This document shows, piece by piece, positions 9,156-17,670 of a stretch of DNA of 64,000 nt. Source of the stretch: Luteimonas gilva (GTDB lineage Bacteria > Pseudomonadota > Gammaproteobacteria > Xanthomonadales > Xanthomonadaceae); NCBI RefSeq assembly GCF_005239095.1, contig NZ_SZUA01000002.1, forward strand, positions 558,001-622,000, given 5' to 3'. Each line of letters starts with the position of its first letter. Position 1 is the first letter of the stretch. The notes below the pieces were generated by a model. It did not search any database. It was not told the origin of the DNA and was given only the letters and a program-made list of their open reading frames with translations. Made by a program: the position numbers and the translations under genes.

Positions 9156-11000
9156 ATGCAACAGCGATCCCGCACCACTTTCTGCTTGCTCGCCGCCGCC
9201 GTCGCCGTCGCGATGGCCGCATCGCCGATCATGGCCGGCCAACGCGCGCCGTTGCGCGCGGTCACGCAGCCCGCGTCGACCGCGCAGGACGGCCGCGTCG
9301 ACCGCCTCATCGTCCGCTACCGCAGCGGCACCGCCTTGCGCGCCGACAAGACCCGCGCCGCCGCCGCCGTGCGCAATGCGGCGACGCGTTCGGGCCTCGC
9401 CGCTACCGACGCGCGTTACGTGCGCAGCACCGCCACCGGCGCCGATGTGGTGAAGCTGTCGCGCCCGCTGGATCGCGCCAGCGCCGCGGCCCTGATGCGC
9501 ACCTTGCGCGCCGATCCGAACATCGCCCACGTCGAGCCCGACGTGCGCATGACCCACACCGGCGCCGCGTTCGCGAAAGCCCCTGTCGCCGCGCGCGCCG
9601 GCGCGACCCCGAACCTGACCCCGAACGATCCCTACTTCGGGCAGTACCAGTGGCACCTGCACCACGCCACCGGCGGCATCCGCGCGCCGAGCGCATGGAA
9701 CTCGGCCACCGGCGAAGGCGTCGTCGTCGCGGTGATCGACACCGGCATCGTCCAGCACGACGACATCGACGCCAACGTGCTCGAAGGCTACGACTTCATC
9801 ACCGACGCCTTCGTCTCGCGCCGCGAAACCGACGAACGCGTTCCCGGCGCGCACGACTACGGCGATTGGAACGACGACCCGAACCAATGCCCGGTATCGC
9901 CCAGCAGCTTCCACGGCACCCACACCGCCGGCACCGTCGCCGAGCTGACCAACAACGGCCTGGGCATGGCCGGCGTGGCGCACAACGCCAAGGTGCTGCC
10001 GGTGCGCGTGCTCGGCCGCTGCGGCGGTTACATGTCCGACATCGCCGACGCGTTGGTCTGGGCTTCGGGCGGCGAAGTGGCCGGCGTGCCGGCCAACGAG
10101 AACCCGGCCGAAGTGATCAACATGAGCCTCGGCGGCTCCGGCGCTTGCACCGCGGGCTCGGAATTCCAGACCGCGGTCGATGCCGCGGTCGCCAACGGCA
10201 GCACGGTGGTGGTCGCGGCCGGCAACTACAACACCAACCTGTCGCAGTTCACGCCGGCCAGCTGCGCGGGCGTGATCGCGGTCGGCGCGACGCGCATCAC
10301 CGGCGGCAAGTCCAGCTTCTCCAATTACGGCGCGCTGGTGGATCTCTCGGCGCCCGGCGGCGACAGCGTGGACGGCAACCCGAATGGCTACGTCTGGCAG
10401 AACATCAACGACAGCGAGACTTCGCCGGAAAACGGTCAGCAGAATTACGGCGGCATGGCCGGCACGTCGATGTCGGCGCCGCACGTGGCCGGCGTGGTCG
10501 CGATGCTGCAGAGCGTGGCGCAGGCCCCGCTGACGCCGGCCGAAGTGGAAACGCTGCTGAAGAACACCGCGCGCGCGTTCCCGGTGAACATCCCGAGCGG
10601 CACGCCGATGGGCGTAGGCATCCTGGACGCCGAAGCCGCACTGGCCGGCCTGGTGCCGCCTTGCCAGGGCCCGGATTGCGAGCCGGACGCGACGCCGATC
10701 GTCAACCGTTCGCCGGTGCCGGGTTTGATGGGCAACGCCGGCGACGAGCAGCTGTATTCGCTCGACGTTCCGGCCGGCGCCACCAATCTGAACTTCCTCA
10801 CCTACGGCGGTTCGGGCGACGTGACGGTGGTGGTGAGCTTCAACAAGGAACCCACCGCGACCGAATACGATTTGCGTTCGTCGCGTCCGGGCAACAACGA
10901 AACGATCCGCATCGCCGCGCCCAAGATCGGCACCTATTACATCAAGCTGATCGGCGTGGCGAAGTTCGCCAACGTGACTCTGGAAGCGCGGCACAACTGA
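9156..11000 (+). CDS. Secreted S8 family serine peptidase (subtilisin-like)
   Basis: Extracellular protease of 614 residues. The chosen ATG follows TTGGAGAGAACC; an in-frame start at 9024 would overlap the adhesin gene and lacks a signal peptide at its N-terminus. Signal peptide at residues 1-28, I9-type inhibitor propeptide at about 45-130 (DRLIVRYRSG ... NIAHVEPDVR), then the catalytic domain: Asp195 in VAVIDTGI, His253 in FHGTHTAGT and Ser438 in GTSMSAPHVAG. The C-terminal 100 residues form a PPC-type beta-sandwich (YSLDVPAGATNL ... GTYYIKLIG). It lies 125 bases after the adhesin gene on the same strand and may be co-expressed; whether it processes the adhesin is speculation. Confidence 0.95.
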   Translation: MQQRSRTTFCLLAAAVAVAMAASPIMAGQRAPLRAVTQPASTAQDGRVDRLIVRYRSGTALRADKTRAAAAVRNAATRSGLAATDARYVRSTATGADVVKLSRPLDRASAAALMRTLRADPNIAHVEPDVRMTHTGAAFAKAPVAARAGATPNLTPNDPYFGQYQWHLHHATGGIRAPSAWNSATGEGVVVAVIDTGIVQHDDIDANVLEGYDFITDAFVSRRETDERVPGAHDYGDWNDDPNQCPVSPSSFHGTHTAGTVAELTNNGLGMAGVAHNAKVLPVRVLGRCGGYMSDIADALVWASGGEVAGVPANENPAEVINMSLGGSGACTAGSEFQTAVDAAVANGSTVVVAAGNYNTNLSQFTPASCAGVIAVGATRITGGKSSFSNYGALVDLSAPGGDSVDGNPNGYVWQNINDSETSPENGQQNYGGMAGTSMSAPHVAGVVAMLQSVAQAPLTPAEVETLLKNTARAFPVNIPSGTPMGVGILDAEAALAGLVPPCQGPDCEPDATPIVNRSPVPGLMGNAGDEQLYSLDVPAGATNLNFLTYGGSGDVTVVVSFNKEPTATEYDLRSSRPGNNETIRIAAPKIGTYYIKLIGVAKFANVTLEARHN

Positions 11001-11013
11001 GCCGCTTCTCTGG

Positions 11014-11038
11014 AGGGCCGCGATGCGGCCCTTCAGTT
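11014..11038 (+). terminator. Rho-independent terminator of the S8 peptidase gene
   Basis: Stem AGGGCCG / CGGCCCT with a CGATG loop, 13 bases after the peptidase stop, followed by TCAGTTTTT. Confidence 0.8.
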
Positions 11039-11047
11039 TTTCGGAAT

Positions 11048-11124
11048 GTAGCCCGGGTGAGCGAAGCGCACCCGGGATCGAGTCGCTGCGTACTTCCCGG
11101 GTGCGCTTCGCTTACCCGGGCTAC
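11048..11124. repeat. Palindromic intergenic repeat, GTAGCCCGGG family
   Basis: Arms GTAGCCCGGGTGAGCGAAGC and its near-complement ending in CTTACCCGGGCTAC enclose a short spacer. This is a REP-like element. Its terminal CTA supplies the TAG stop codon of the leftward AAC(3)-like gene. Confidence 0.75.
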
Positions 11125-11912
11125 GGTTTCCCGGCTTGCAACGCGGCCCGCGCGTCGTCGCATTCCTCGCACATCCCCGGTGCGTGCAAGAACGCGGTCT
11201 CATCCTCGCGCAACCGCGGCAACGCCGCATCGACCACGTCGCGCGAACGCATCAACCGCGCCTCGCCGTACCCGACTTGCCCGCGCCGCTGCTTGCCTTC
11301 CGCATCGAGCCAAGCGTCGAGCAGGGCGAATCCCTGGCAGCAGTGGTCCAGCTCCCGGTATTCGAACCTCTCCGGCTTGCCGTCGCGCAACACGGTCAAA
11401 TGCTTGGGCCGCAGATAGCGCGCCCCGGCCATGTTCTCGGCCAGGTGCACCGTCGTGTTCGCATCGTGTCCGACGCCCAGCAGCAACACGTGCCCATCCA
11501 TTTCGTAGACGCGCCCGACCGGACTGTCCAAGCCGTGCGGCACGTCCAGCGGATGCGCGGCGACGATCTCCGCCGCCCGCGGCCCGATCGCCGCGAACGC
11601 GTGCGGATTGTCGCTGCGCAGGACGCCCGGCATCCGCCAGAACGTGTCGGCGACGATGCCCATGTTTTCGAGGCAGGGCGTGCGTGCGGCGTCGAACGGA
11701 ATTTCGTCGTCGTCGGACATGCTGGGCATGACCAGCGTGCCGTGCGGACCTACTGCGGCGAGCAAGGCGTCGATCAATCCGCTCGGGCCGCCGTCGATCG
11801 GTCCGAGTTTCGAAAAAGCGGTATGCACGAGCAATATGCCGCCCGCTTTCACGCCCAGAGCCGAAAGCTGTCTGGCCGCATCGCTTCGCGCCGCCGGTTC
11901 GGTCTCGGTCAT
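11121..11912 (-). CDS. AAC(3) family N-acetyltransferase
   Basis: Acetyl-CoA-dependent N-acetyltransferase of the aminoglycoside 3-N-acetyltransferase fold, 263 residues, a normal family length. Recognisable blocks are [14 protein letters not shown] near residue 29, [12 protein letters not shown] near 66, the [14 protein letters not shown] block near 100, and [17 protein letters not shown] near 145. Chromosomal members are often of unknown substrate, so resistance cannot be assumed. It follows the DUF2314 gene by 21 bases on the same strand and probably shares its transcript. The stop codon lies in a palindromic repeat. Confidence 0.85.
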   Translation of the reverse strand: MTETEPAARSDAARQLSALGVKAGGILLVHTAFSKLGPIDGGPSGLIDALLAAVGPHGTLVMPSMSDDDEIPFDAARTPCLENMGIVADTFWRMPGVLRSDNPHAFAAIGPRAAEIVAAHPLDVPHGLDSPVGRVYEMDGHVLLLGVGHDANTTVHLAENMAGARYLRPKHLTVLRDGKPERFEYRELDHCCQGFALLDAWLDAEGKQRRGQVGYGEARLMRSRDVVDAALPRLREDETAFLHAPGMCEECDDARAALQAGKP

Positions 11913-11933
11913 CGATGCCGGTTCCGAGCGATC

Positions 11934-12410
11934 TCAGCCGCCGCCCGCATAGGTGTCCAGGAACTTGCCGACGAAGTTCCCTTCTTCGGAGCCGTCCGCA
12001 TGGGTGATCAGCCAATCCATGACGTCCGATTCCGGAAAGGCATAGTCGTCGCCATGGCGAAAGCCTTGCACGCGTTCGATATCGTTCCAGATCCTGCCCG
12101 ATACTCTGCCGTCGGCGATATCGCGAACGGCGATGAAGACCTGCTCGAACGCGCCCGACGAGTCGTAGAGGCGCGTGGTGACGAAGAAAGACTGTCCGAC
12201 AGGGAGGCCGGCTGTAAATTTCGCCTTCGCGGCAGGATAAGTCCGCTTGGCTTGGGCGATATAGGGCGCTATCGCGGCTTCGAACTTCTTCATCTCCTCC
12301 GCAGCGACTTGCGAAGGCTGATCCGGAGGCGCGTTGGGCGAGAATTGAGGTTGCTGGGCAACGGCCGGAAAAGAAAGCGAGATAAGCAGTAGAACGAATA
12401 ACCGGCGCAT
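11934..12410 (-). CDS. Secreted DUF2314-like protein
   Basis: A 158-residue protein with a clear signal peptide (LFVLLLISLSFPAVAQQ). The mature part resembles DUF2314 (E. coli YegJ-like): a helical lead with KFTAGLPVGQSFFVTTRL, then a beta-rich part with FIAVRDIADGRVSGRI and the closing FPESDVMDWL. Function is unknown in the family; export to the periplasm is inferred from the signal sequence. First gene of a probable two-gene unit with the AAC(3)-like gene. Confidence 0.7.
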   Translation of the reverse strand: MRRLFVLLLISLSFPAVAQQPQFSPNAPPDQPSQVAAEEMKKFEAAIAPYIAQAKRTYPAAKAKFTAGLPVGQSFFVTTRLYDSSGAFEQVFIAVRDIADGRVSGRIWNDIERVQGFRHGDDYAFPESDVMDWLITHADGSEEGNFVGKFLDTYAGGG

Positions 12411-12541
12411 GCCCGTCTCCTGGCTCGGCGTTTGGTTGCGACTATGTCCCGCTCGGACATATCGTCCGTCCGAGCTCGGGGCGCGTCAACACGCGACGGA
12501 TCCGCTCGGCGGCGTCGCGCCGTTATTGGTCCGGGAGTATT

Positions 12542-12988
12542 TCAATGCTCATGCCCCGGCCATGGGCTCGCCTCGGACAGATTGCAGATGGCGCCCTGGT
12601 AGGCGCCGAGGTGCCCGCGGTTCGATCGGGTGAATATGCCGCTGACCAACAGATATCCTGCTGTCGTCGGGATGTCGCCGCCCGACTCGATCCAAATGCC
12701 GTTGCCCCAGACGTCGTTCTCGTAGTCGGACTTGTTGAGATAGAGCGCGCTTTGTTCGAACCCGGAGCGGTAGTAGCCGATGACGCGGACGGCCTTGCCT
12801 TCGTATTTTTCCGGGTTCGCCAGCAAAGCGATCAGCGAGATGTCTTCAGGATCCTCGACGGCGGTGGCGCAGACCTTGGCCCAAGGAAGTTCGAGCCGAG
12901 CGACTTGCTCCGACGTGAGCGTCCGGGTTTCGACCTGCGCCGACGCGAGCGCCGGAAAGAGAAACAACGATGCGACGATGGGGTTCAT
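12542..12988 (-). CDS. Small secreted protein of unknown function
   Basis: 148 residues. A short signal peptide (IVASLFLFPALASAQ) precedes a compact beta-rich domain containing YEGKAVRVIGYYRSGFE and GYLLVSGIFTR, which looks like an OB-type barrel seen in small exported proteins, though I cannot assign a family. Two Cys residues (near 40 and 136) could form a disulfide. The upstream ribosome site is weak. It stands alone between the DUF2314 gene and the DUF1415 gene, all leftward. Confidence 0.6.
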   Translation of the reverse strand: MNPIVASLFLFPALASAQVETRTLTSEQVARLELPWAKVCATAVEDPEDISLIALLANPEKYEGKAVRVIGYYRSGFEQSALYLNKSDYENDVWGNGIWIESGGDIPTTAGYLLVSGIFTRSNRGHLGAYQGAICNLSEASPWPGHEH

Positions 12989-13077
12989 AGAGGCGGCGAG
13001 TTCGGACGAGGCGCCGCTACTTTAGCCCCGCCGAGGGCGGTTAGCAGATTCAGTCGATTCGATGATTCGGCCGAACT

Positions 13078-13644
13078 TCAGTGGTCCTTGCCGAAGGCCT
13101 CGCCCTCCAGAACGCGTCGCCATCCTTCGTGCCCCAGCGAGCGCAAGGTCTCGATGTTGCGCTCGACGATGACATCCGGATCCGGAAACGCCGCCACCGC
13201 CCGCGCCACGCTGTCTTCGCGCAGCAAGTGCAAAGTCGGGTACGGCGAACGGTTCGTGAAGTTGGCGATGTCGTCCGGTTCGCTACCGGCGAATTGATAG
13301 TTGGGATGGAAACTGGCGACTTGCATTACGCCTTCCAAATCCATCGATTCGACCAGGCCGTCGGCCAAGTCGAGGAAATCGTTGTAGTCCAGGAAATCGG
13401 TCAGCACCTGCGGATGCACGATCAGTGTGGTGTCGACCTCTTCCGCCGGAGTGTCGCGCAGCCGCGCCAATTCTTCGCCGAGTTCTTCCAGCAGGGCTTC
13501 CGACGTAGTCGCTTCGCTCAATACGTAGCGCACCTGCTTCTTGGCGAGGACCGCCTTCGCGAACGGACACAAGTTGAGCCCGATCACCGCCCGCTGCAGC
13601 CAACGTTCGGTCGCGGCGATCGGGTCCTGCGGCTCGGCGGACAT
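13078..13644 (-). CDS. DUF1415 domain-containing protein
   Basis: 188-residue soluble protein of the DUF1415 family, common in proteobacteria and without known biochemical role. The diagnostic N-terminal WLQRAVIGLNLCPFAK and the central VASFHPNYQFAG and NRSPYPTLHLLRE blocks are intact. It begins 16 bases after the yajQ stop on the same strand, so yajQ, this gene and the small gene upstream of yajQ form a likely operon. Confidence 0.85.
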   Translation of the reverse strand: MSAEPQDPIAATERWLQRAVIGLNLCPFAKAVLAKKQVRYVLSEATTSEALLEELGEELARLRDTPAEEVDTTLIVHPQVLTDFLDYNDFLDLADGLVESMDLEGVMQVASFHPNYQFAGSEPDDIANFTNRSPYPTLHLLREDSVARAVAAFPDPDVIVERNIETLRSLGHEGWRRVLEGEAFGKDH

Positions 13645-13660
13645 CGCTCGCGCGCCGCGA

Positions 13661-14143
13661 TCAGTCGCGGAAATTGTTGAATTGCAGCGGCAGGCCGAAT
13701 TCGCCGCCGCGCAGCACCGCCATCGCCGCCTGCAGATCGTCGCGTTTCTTGCCCATCACCCGCAGCTTGTCGCCGTTGATCTGGGTGTCGACCTTGATCT
13801 TGGCGTCCTTGACCGCGTTGGCGATCTTCTTCGCCAGTTCGCGCTCGATGCCCTGCTTCACCACGATCCGCTGGCGCGCGCCGGCGACATTGGTCAGCAC
13901 ATCGCCGAATTCCAGGCAGCGCACGTCGATCTTGCGCGCGATCAGCCGCGCGCGGAGGATGTCGGTCATCTGCTTGAGCTGGAATTCGCTGGGCGCCGAC
14001 AGCGCCACCGCGCCGTCCTCGAGCACGAACGAAGCTTGCACGTTCTGGAAATCGAAGCGCGTGGCCAGCTCCTTGTTCGCCTGGTCGACCGCATTGGCCA
14101 ACTCGTGCGAGGAGACTTCCGAAACGATGTCGAACGAAGGCAT
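13661..14143 (-). CDS. yajQ: YajQ family nucleotide-binding (cyclic-di-GMP-type) protein
   Basis: 160 residues, the usual length when started at MPSFDIVSEV; longer in-frame starts add an unlike Arg-rich leader. Conserved blocks are SSHELANAVDQANKELATRF, the RQRIVVKQGIERELAKKI region and the terminal VRGKKRDDLQ-like VMGKKRDDLQAAMA. In Xanthomonas campestris the homologue XC_3703 binds cyclic-di-GMP and influences virulence gene expression; transfer of that role here is inference. Confidence 0.92.
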   Translation of the reverse strand: MPSFDIVSEVSSHELANAVDQANKELATRFDFQNVQASFVLEDGAVALSAPSEFQLKQMTDILRARLIARKIDVRCLEFGDVLTNVAGARQRIVVKQGIERELAKKIANAVKDAKIKVDTQINGDKLRVMGKKRDDLQAAMAVLRGGEFGLPLQFNNFRD

Positions 14144-14171
14144 GGCGGAGGCGTTGCGGCAGGGCGCGCGA

Positions 14172-14432
14172 TTATGCCAGGGCCTGCGGGGGCGCCTCAA
14201 ACCGGCGCGCATAGCCGCGTTCGTCGGCCACGCGCAGCACCTCTTCGTCGCTCAGGTCGGGCGCGCCGTAGATCGCATAAACCGGCTGATCGCCTTGCTT
14301 GCCGATCGCATGCAGGCGATAGCGGGATTGGCCGCCGCCGGTGTTCGGCGGGTAGTGCACCGGCGGCTCCTTGCCGTCCAGGTCCAGTTCGCTGTTGTCC
14401 ACCGTGCCGCCGACGAAAAGCGCTCGGATCAT
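14172..14432 (-). CDS. Conserved small hypothetical protein
   Basis: 86 residues, no signal peptide or membrane segment. Visible pattern: MIRALFVGGTVDN, a Pro/Gly-rich centre (HYPPNTGGGQSRYRLH) and an acidic helix DLSDEEVLRVADERGY. AGGAGCC stands just before the ATG. It lies 28 bases upstream of yajQ on the same strand. I do not recognise a family. Confidence 0.6.
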   Translation of the reverse strand: MIRALFVGGTVDNSELDLDGKEPPVHYPPNTGGGQSRYRLHAIGKQGDQPVYAIYGAPDLSDEEVLRVADERGYARRFEAPPQALA

Positions 14433-14606
14433 GTAGGGGCTCCTGAGGGGGTTCGCGACCGATGATGCCGTCTGCGACGTTCGCTGACGATGAAACCGGC
14501 GTTTCTTTCGTGGAACGCTGGGCTTGCATCGATGACGCCTGCTGACACGACGGTGTCAGGCGGCCGCAAGCAACCTGTCCTCGATAACCTTGGGCATACT
14601 CCGCCG

Positions 14607-15488
14607 ATGACCGCATCGCTACCCGCCCGCGCCATGCTGTACATGCTGGTCGCCGTCGCGCTGTTCGCGCTGATGGACGCTGGCCTGAAGCTGCTGTCGC
14701 CGCACTATCCGGCGCTGCAAGTGGCCATGCTGCGCGGCGCTTCCGCGCTGCCGTTGGTGCTGGCCTGGGCTTTGCTCGGCGCCGCTGCGGGCAGCCTGGT
14801 GCGCGTGCATTGGCCGCTGCACCTGCTGCGCGGCGCGCTGGGCATCGCGATGATGTTCGGTTTCGTCTACGGCCTGCGTACGCTGCCGCTATCCACCGCA
14901 TACGCGATCACCTTCGTGTCGCCGCTGCTGGTCACCGCGATGGCGGGGCCGTTGCTGGGCGAAAAAATCGGGCCGCGGCGTTGGATCGCGATCGCGATCG
15001 GGCTGGTCGGCGTGCTGGTGGTGCTGCGTCCGACCGGCGCCGGCATGCTGACCCTGGGCGGATTGGCGGTGCTGCTGGCGACGCTCTGCTGGGCCGCGTC
15101 GGCGATCACCGTGCGCTTGCTCGCCCAGCGCGACAGCACCCAGGCGATGGTGCTGTGGTTCATGGCGATCTTGGCGCTGGGCGCGGGCGCGTTGTCGTTC
15201 CACGAATGGCGCCCGATCCGCACCGAACACATCTGGGTGATCGCCGGCATCGGCGTCACCGGCACCTTGGCGCAGATCGCATTGACCGAGGCTTTCCGCC
15301 GCGGCGAGGCGTCGCTGATCGCGCCGCTCGAATACACCGCGCTGGTGTGGGGCGTAATGCTCGATGTGGCGCTGTGGGGCGTGCTGCCCGATGGGGTAAC
15401 CTGGTTCGGCGCGGCGATCATCGTCGCCAGCGGCCTGTACCTGCTGCGGCGCGAGAAAGCGCAGGCGGTCGCGGTACCGCCGCCGTGA
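14607..15488 (+). CDS. DMT superfamily transporter (EamA type)
   Basis: Inner-membrane transporter of 293 residues with ten predicted hydrophobic helices in two EamA halves. The second half opens near LGGLAVLLATLCWAASAITVRLLA. Start chosen at MTASLPARAMLYML because the upstream in-frame residues are hydrophilic and unlike the family. Substrate is unknown; members export amino acids or other metabolites. It is divergent from the yajQ unit. Confidence 0.85.
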   Translation: MTASLPARAMLYMLVAVALFALMDAGLKLLSPHYPALQVAMLRGASALPLVLAWALLGAAAGSLVRVHWPLHLLRGALGIAMMFGFVYGLRTLPLSTAYAITFVSPLLVTAMAGPLLGEKIGPRRWIAIAIGLVGVLVVLRPTGAGMLTLGGLAVLLATLCWAASAITVRLLAQRDSTQAMVLWFMAILALGAGALSFHEWRPIRTEHIWVIAGIGVTGTLAQIALTEAFRRGEASLIAPLEYTALVWGVMLDVALWGVLPDGVTWFGAAIIVASGLYLLRREKAQAVAVPPP

Positions 15489-15498
15489 CCTAACGCAA

Positions 15499-15526
15499 CC
15501 GGCCCGGCGCTCGCGCACCGGGCCGG
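15499..15526. terminator. GC-rich hairpin between convergent genes
   Basis: A perfect 9-bp stem, CCGGCCCGG / CCGGGCCGG with a 10-base loop, between the stop of the transporter gene and the stop of the small leftward gene. There is no clear U-run, so termination is an inference from position. Confidence 0.45.
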
Positions 15527-15549
15527 CAAGGTTCGCGTATGCGGAACGG

Positions 15550-15735
15550 TCAGTGGCCGCCGGGCGTGCCGTTGCCCGCCGAGGAACCGCCGAGGATTTC
15601 CTTCCAGCTCACTTCCTGGCCCTTGCGATGGCCTTTTTCGGTCAATTTGAGTCCGGTCGGATCGATCGTCAGGGTGTAGGCCTTGTCGTCGATCTCGATT
15701 TCGCGCCTCAGCGATTTTTCCAGTTTGGTGGCCAT
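15550..15735 (-). CDS. Conserved small protein, 61 residues
   Basis: A short basic-acidic protein: LEKSLRREIEIDDKAYTLTI, then DPTGLKLTEKGHRKGQEVSW, ending in a Gly-rich tail. The beta-hairpin-like core resembles small conserved Xanthomonadaceae proteins of unknown role. A good ribosome site (GAGGAGAACAG) precedes the ATG, which supports it as a real gene. Confidence 0.65.
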   Translation of the reverse strand: MATKLEKSLRREIEIDDKAYTLTIDPTGLKLTEKGHRKGQEVSWKEILGGSSAGNGTPGGH

Positions 15736-15879
15736 CGGCTGTTCTCCTCGATTGAAAATGCCCTGCCACTGTTCGGATTCGGCATTCAGATGGCGTGAAG
15801 ACGAGCCCCGTTGCGCCGCGCCATGACGGCTTAACCTGGCCCGGGTAGGCTCGGCGCACCGCCTGAACGCAGACCGCCG

Positions 15880-16326
15880 ATGCCGCGCAGCGACGCCGTT
15901 TCCGTAACCGATTACCTGGCCTCGCTGCCGCCAGAACGGCGCGCCGTGGTGGCCAAGGTGCGCGATCTGGTCAATGCGAACCTGCCGGCCGGATACGCCG
16001 AGACGATGGCCTTCGGCATGATCGGCTGGGGCGTCCCGTTGTCGCGCTATCCGGACACCTACAACCGGCAGCCGCTGGGCTACGTCGCGCTCGCGGCGCA
16101 GAAGAACGGCTATTCGCTGTACCTGATGGGCGTGTACGCGATCGCCGAACAGGAGCGCCGATTGCGCACGGCCGCCGCAGCCGCCGGCAAGAAACTGGAC
16201 ATGGGCAAGAGCTGCCTGCGCTTCAAGAAGCCGGAGGATCTGCCGTTGGAAGCGATCGGCGAATTGATCGCCGACGTCGGCGTGGACGACTACATCGCCG
16301 TGTACGAAGCCAGCCGCAAACGGTAG
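15880..16326 (+). CDS. DUF1801 (YdhG/YobT-like) protein
   Basis: 148-residue single-domain protein. The family signature is visible: VTDYLASLPPERRAVVAKVRDLV at the start, ETMAFGMIGWGVP in the middle and MGKSCLRFKKPEDLPLEAI near the end. Members resemble the iron-chaperone frataxin-like fold in some reports, but the function here is unknown. Stands alone and ends just before a strong terminator. Confidence 0.85.
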   Translation: MPRSDAVSVTDYLASLPPERRAVVAKVRDLVNANLPAGYAETMAFGMIGWGVPLSRYPDTYNRQPLGYVALAAQKNGYSLYLMGVYAIAEQERRLRTAAAAAGKKLDMGKSCLRFKKPEDLPLEAIGELIADVGVDDYIAVYEASRKR

Positions 16327-16338
16327 CCCGCAAACGAA

Positions 16339-16366
16339 GACGGGCCCCGAGGGGCCCGTCGTTTTT
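16339..16366. terminator. Strong Rho-independent terminator between convergent genes
   Basis: A 10-bp stem (GACGGGCCCC / GGGGCCCGTC) with a two-base GA centre, followed by GTTTTT on the + strand. It serves the DUF1801 gene and may also stop the leftward OmpW-like transcript. Confidence 0.85.
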
Positions 16367-16391
16367 CGCTATCGTGGCGGGAAACCGCGGA

Positions 16392-17018
16392 TCAGAACCG
16401 CGCACCGATGCCGACGCCGACCACCCACGGATCCAGCTTGGCTTCGCCGATCTTGGCGCCGCCGGCCTTGAGGTCCGAATCCCCCTTCATGTAGCGGGCG
16501 TCGGCGCGGGTGAACCAGCGTTCGTTGATGTTGAAGTCGGCGCCGGCGGTGGCGATCGCACCCTTCGGCGTGGTCATGCCGACGTGCTGGCCGCCGATCT
16601 TTTCGTCGCTGACGTTCGACTCGTAATAGCCCAAGCCGACGTACGGACGGATCGCCTGGCCGGGCTGGCCGAAGTGGTACTGGCCGCTCACCGCGACCGG
16701 TTGCTGCTTGATCGTGCCGACGTTGGCGCCGTTCGACCGCACGCGCTGCTCGGACTTGTCGGCCGCGCCCCACAACTCGACCGCGAAATTGTCGGTGGCG
16801 TACCAGGTGCCGCTCAAAGTCGGCATGCCGCCGCCGTCGAAACCGTTCTTGCCCGGCGTATTTTCGAACGCATCGGACTTCGGCTTCATGTGCGCATAAC
16901 CGCCGACGACGGCGAAGCGCTTGCTGGCGGCATCGGAAGACGCGTCCTGGGCGAAGGCCGCGGGCGCGATGGCCAACGAAGCGGCGAGAGCGAGGCTCAG
17001 GGAGCGGAAGGACAACAT
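16392..17018 (-). CDS. OmpW family outer-membrane protein
   Basis: 208 residues from the chosen ATG, which has CGAGGAGATTCCTT upstream; a longer in-frame start at 17063 lacks this site. Signal peptide ends in AAFAQD. The mature part shows the alternating strand pattern of an 8-stranded barrel, with the OmpW-like PTLSGTWYATDNFAVELWGA, IRPYVGLGYYES and the C-terminal WVVGVGIGARF ending in Phe, as expected for BAM recognition. Probably a small channel for hydrophobic compounds, by family analogy. Confidence 0.85.
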   Translation of the reverse strand: MLSFRSLSLALAASLAIAPAAFAQDASSDAASKRFAVVGGYAHMKPKSDAFENTPGKNGFDGGGMPTLSGTWYATDNFAVELWGAADKSEQRVRSNGANVGTIKQQPVAVSGQYHFGQPGQAIRPYVGLGYYESNVSDEKIGGQHVGMTTPKGAIATAGADFNINERWFTRADARYMKGDSDLKAGGAKIGEAKLDPWVVGVGIGARF

Positions 17019-17208
17019 AAGGAATCTCCTCGTTATGGTCGTATGCCCGGGGAGAGGGCGCACGTAGGCTAACGAGATCTTTATGAACTCCCTTTGTGCG
17101 CACCATGAATATTCCGGTTAGATTCATGGAACTTTTTCGTAACGTTCATCTACGCCGCTTCGAGCGCGCATAACGCGCATCGCCGCGAATATCGGAGATA
17201 TTTTTCGC

Positions 17209-17670
17209 ATGAAAGCATTCAGTTTGTTGATGGCCGCGGCGGTGGGCGCGTTGCTGCCTCTGCAGGCGCTGATCAACGCCCGCTTAGGCCAATCCACGCA
17301 CGGGCCCTTGTTCGCGTCGATGGCTTCGTTTTGCGTCGGCAGCATTGCGTTGCTGTGCTGCTGGTTCGCGCTGAGGCCCGCCGCGATCGATATCGCCACG
17401 CTGTCGCGCATGGAATGGTGGGGATGGACCGGCGGCTTGATCGGCGCGCTGTTCGTGCTGGCCGCCACGGTGCTGGTGCCGCGCTTGGGCGCGGCGGGGC
17501 TGATCTGCGCGGTGGTGTTCGGACAGATGCTCGGCTCGTTGCTGCTCGATCATTTCGGCGTGCTGCATGCGCGCCAGCCGATCGATCCGATGCGCGTGTT
17601 CGGCGCGGTTCTGGTCGCCGTCGGCGCATTGCTGGTGGTTCGTCCGTGGCAAGCGGGGCCGCCGGGATGA
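17209..17670 (+). CDS. DMT family transporter, YdcZ/DUF606 type
   Basis: 153-residue integral membrane protein with about five hydrophobic helices, the usual size of the half-length YdcZ group. Typical motifs: LLPLQALINARLGQ near residue 16 and the QMLGSLLLDHFGVL helix. Its stop overlaps the start of the next gene by ATGA, so the two are translationally coupled. Substrate unknown. Confidence 0.85.
   Translation: MKAFSLLMAAAVGALLPLQALINARLGQSTHGPLFASMASFCVGSIALLCCWFALRPAAIDIATLSRMEWWGWTGGLIGALFVLAATVLVPRLGAAGLICAVVFGQMLGSLLLDHFGVLHARQPIDPMRVFGAVLVAVGALLVVRPWQAGPPG

Noticed and set aside
9132-10994. A 620-codon frame antisense to the S8 peptidase
   Set aside because: No recognisable domain and composition typical of shadow frames in GC-rich DNA.
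11048-11124. A Rho-independent terminator formed by the GTAGCCCGGG palindrome
   Set aside because: No U-run follows on either strand, and the same type of structure recurs as a dispersed repeat; the true terminator lies just before it at 11014.
11121-11912. An acquired aminoglycoside resistance gene
   Set aside because: Composition fits the surroundings, there is no mobile element, and it lies in a small chromosomal unit; intrinsic AAC(3)-like enzymes of unknown substrate are common.
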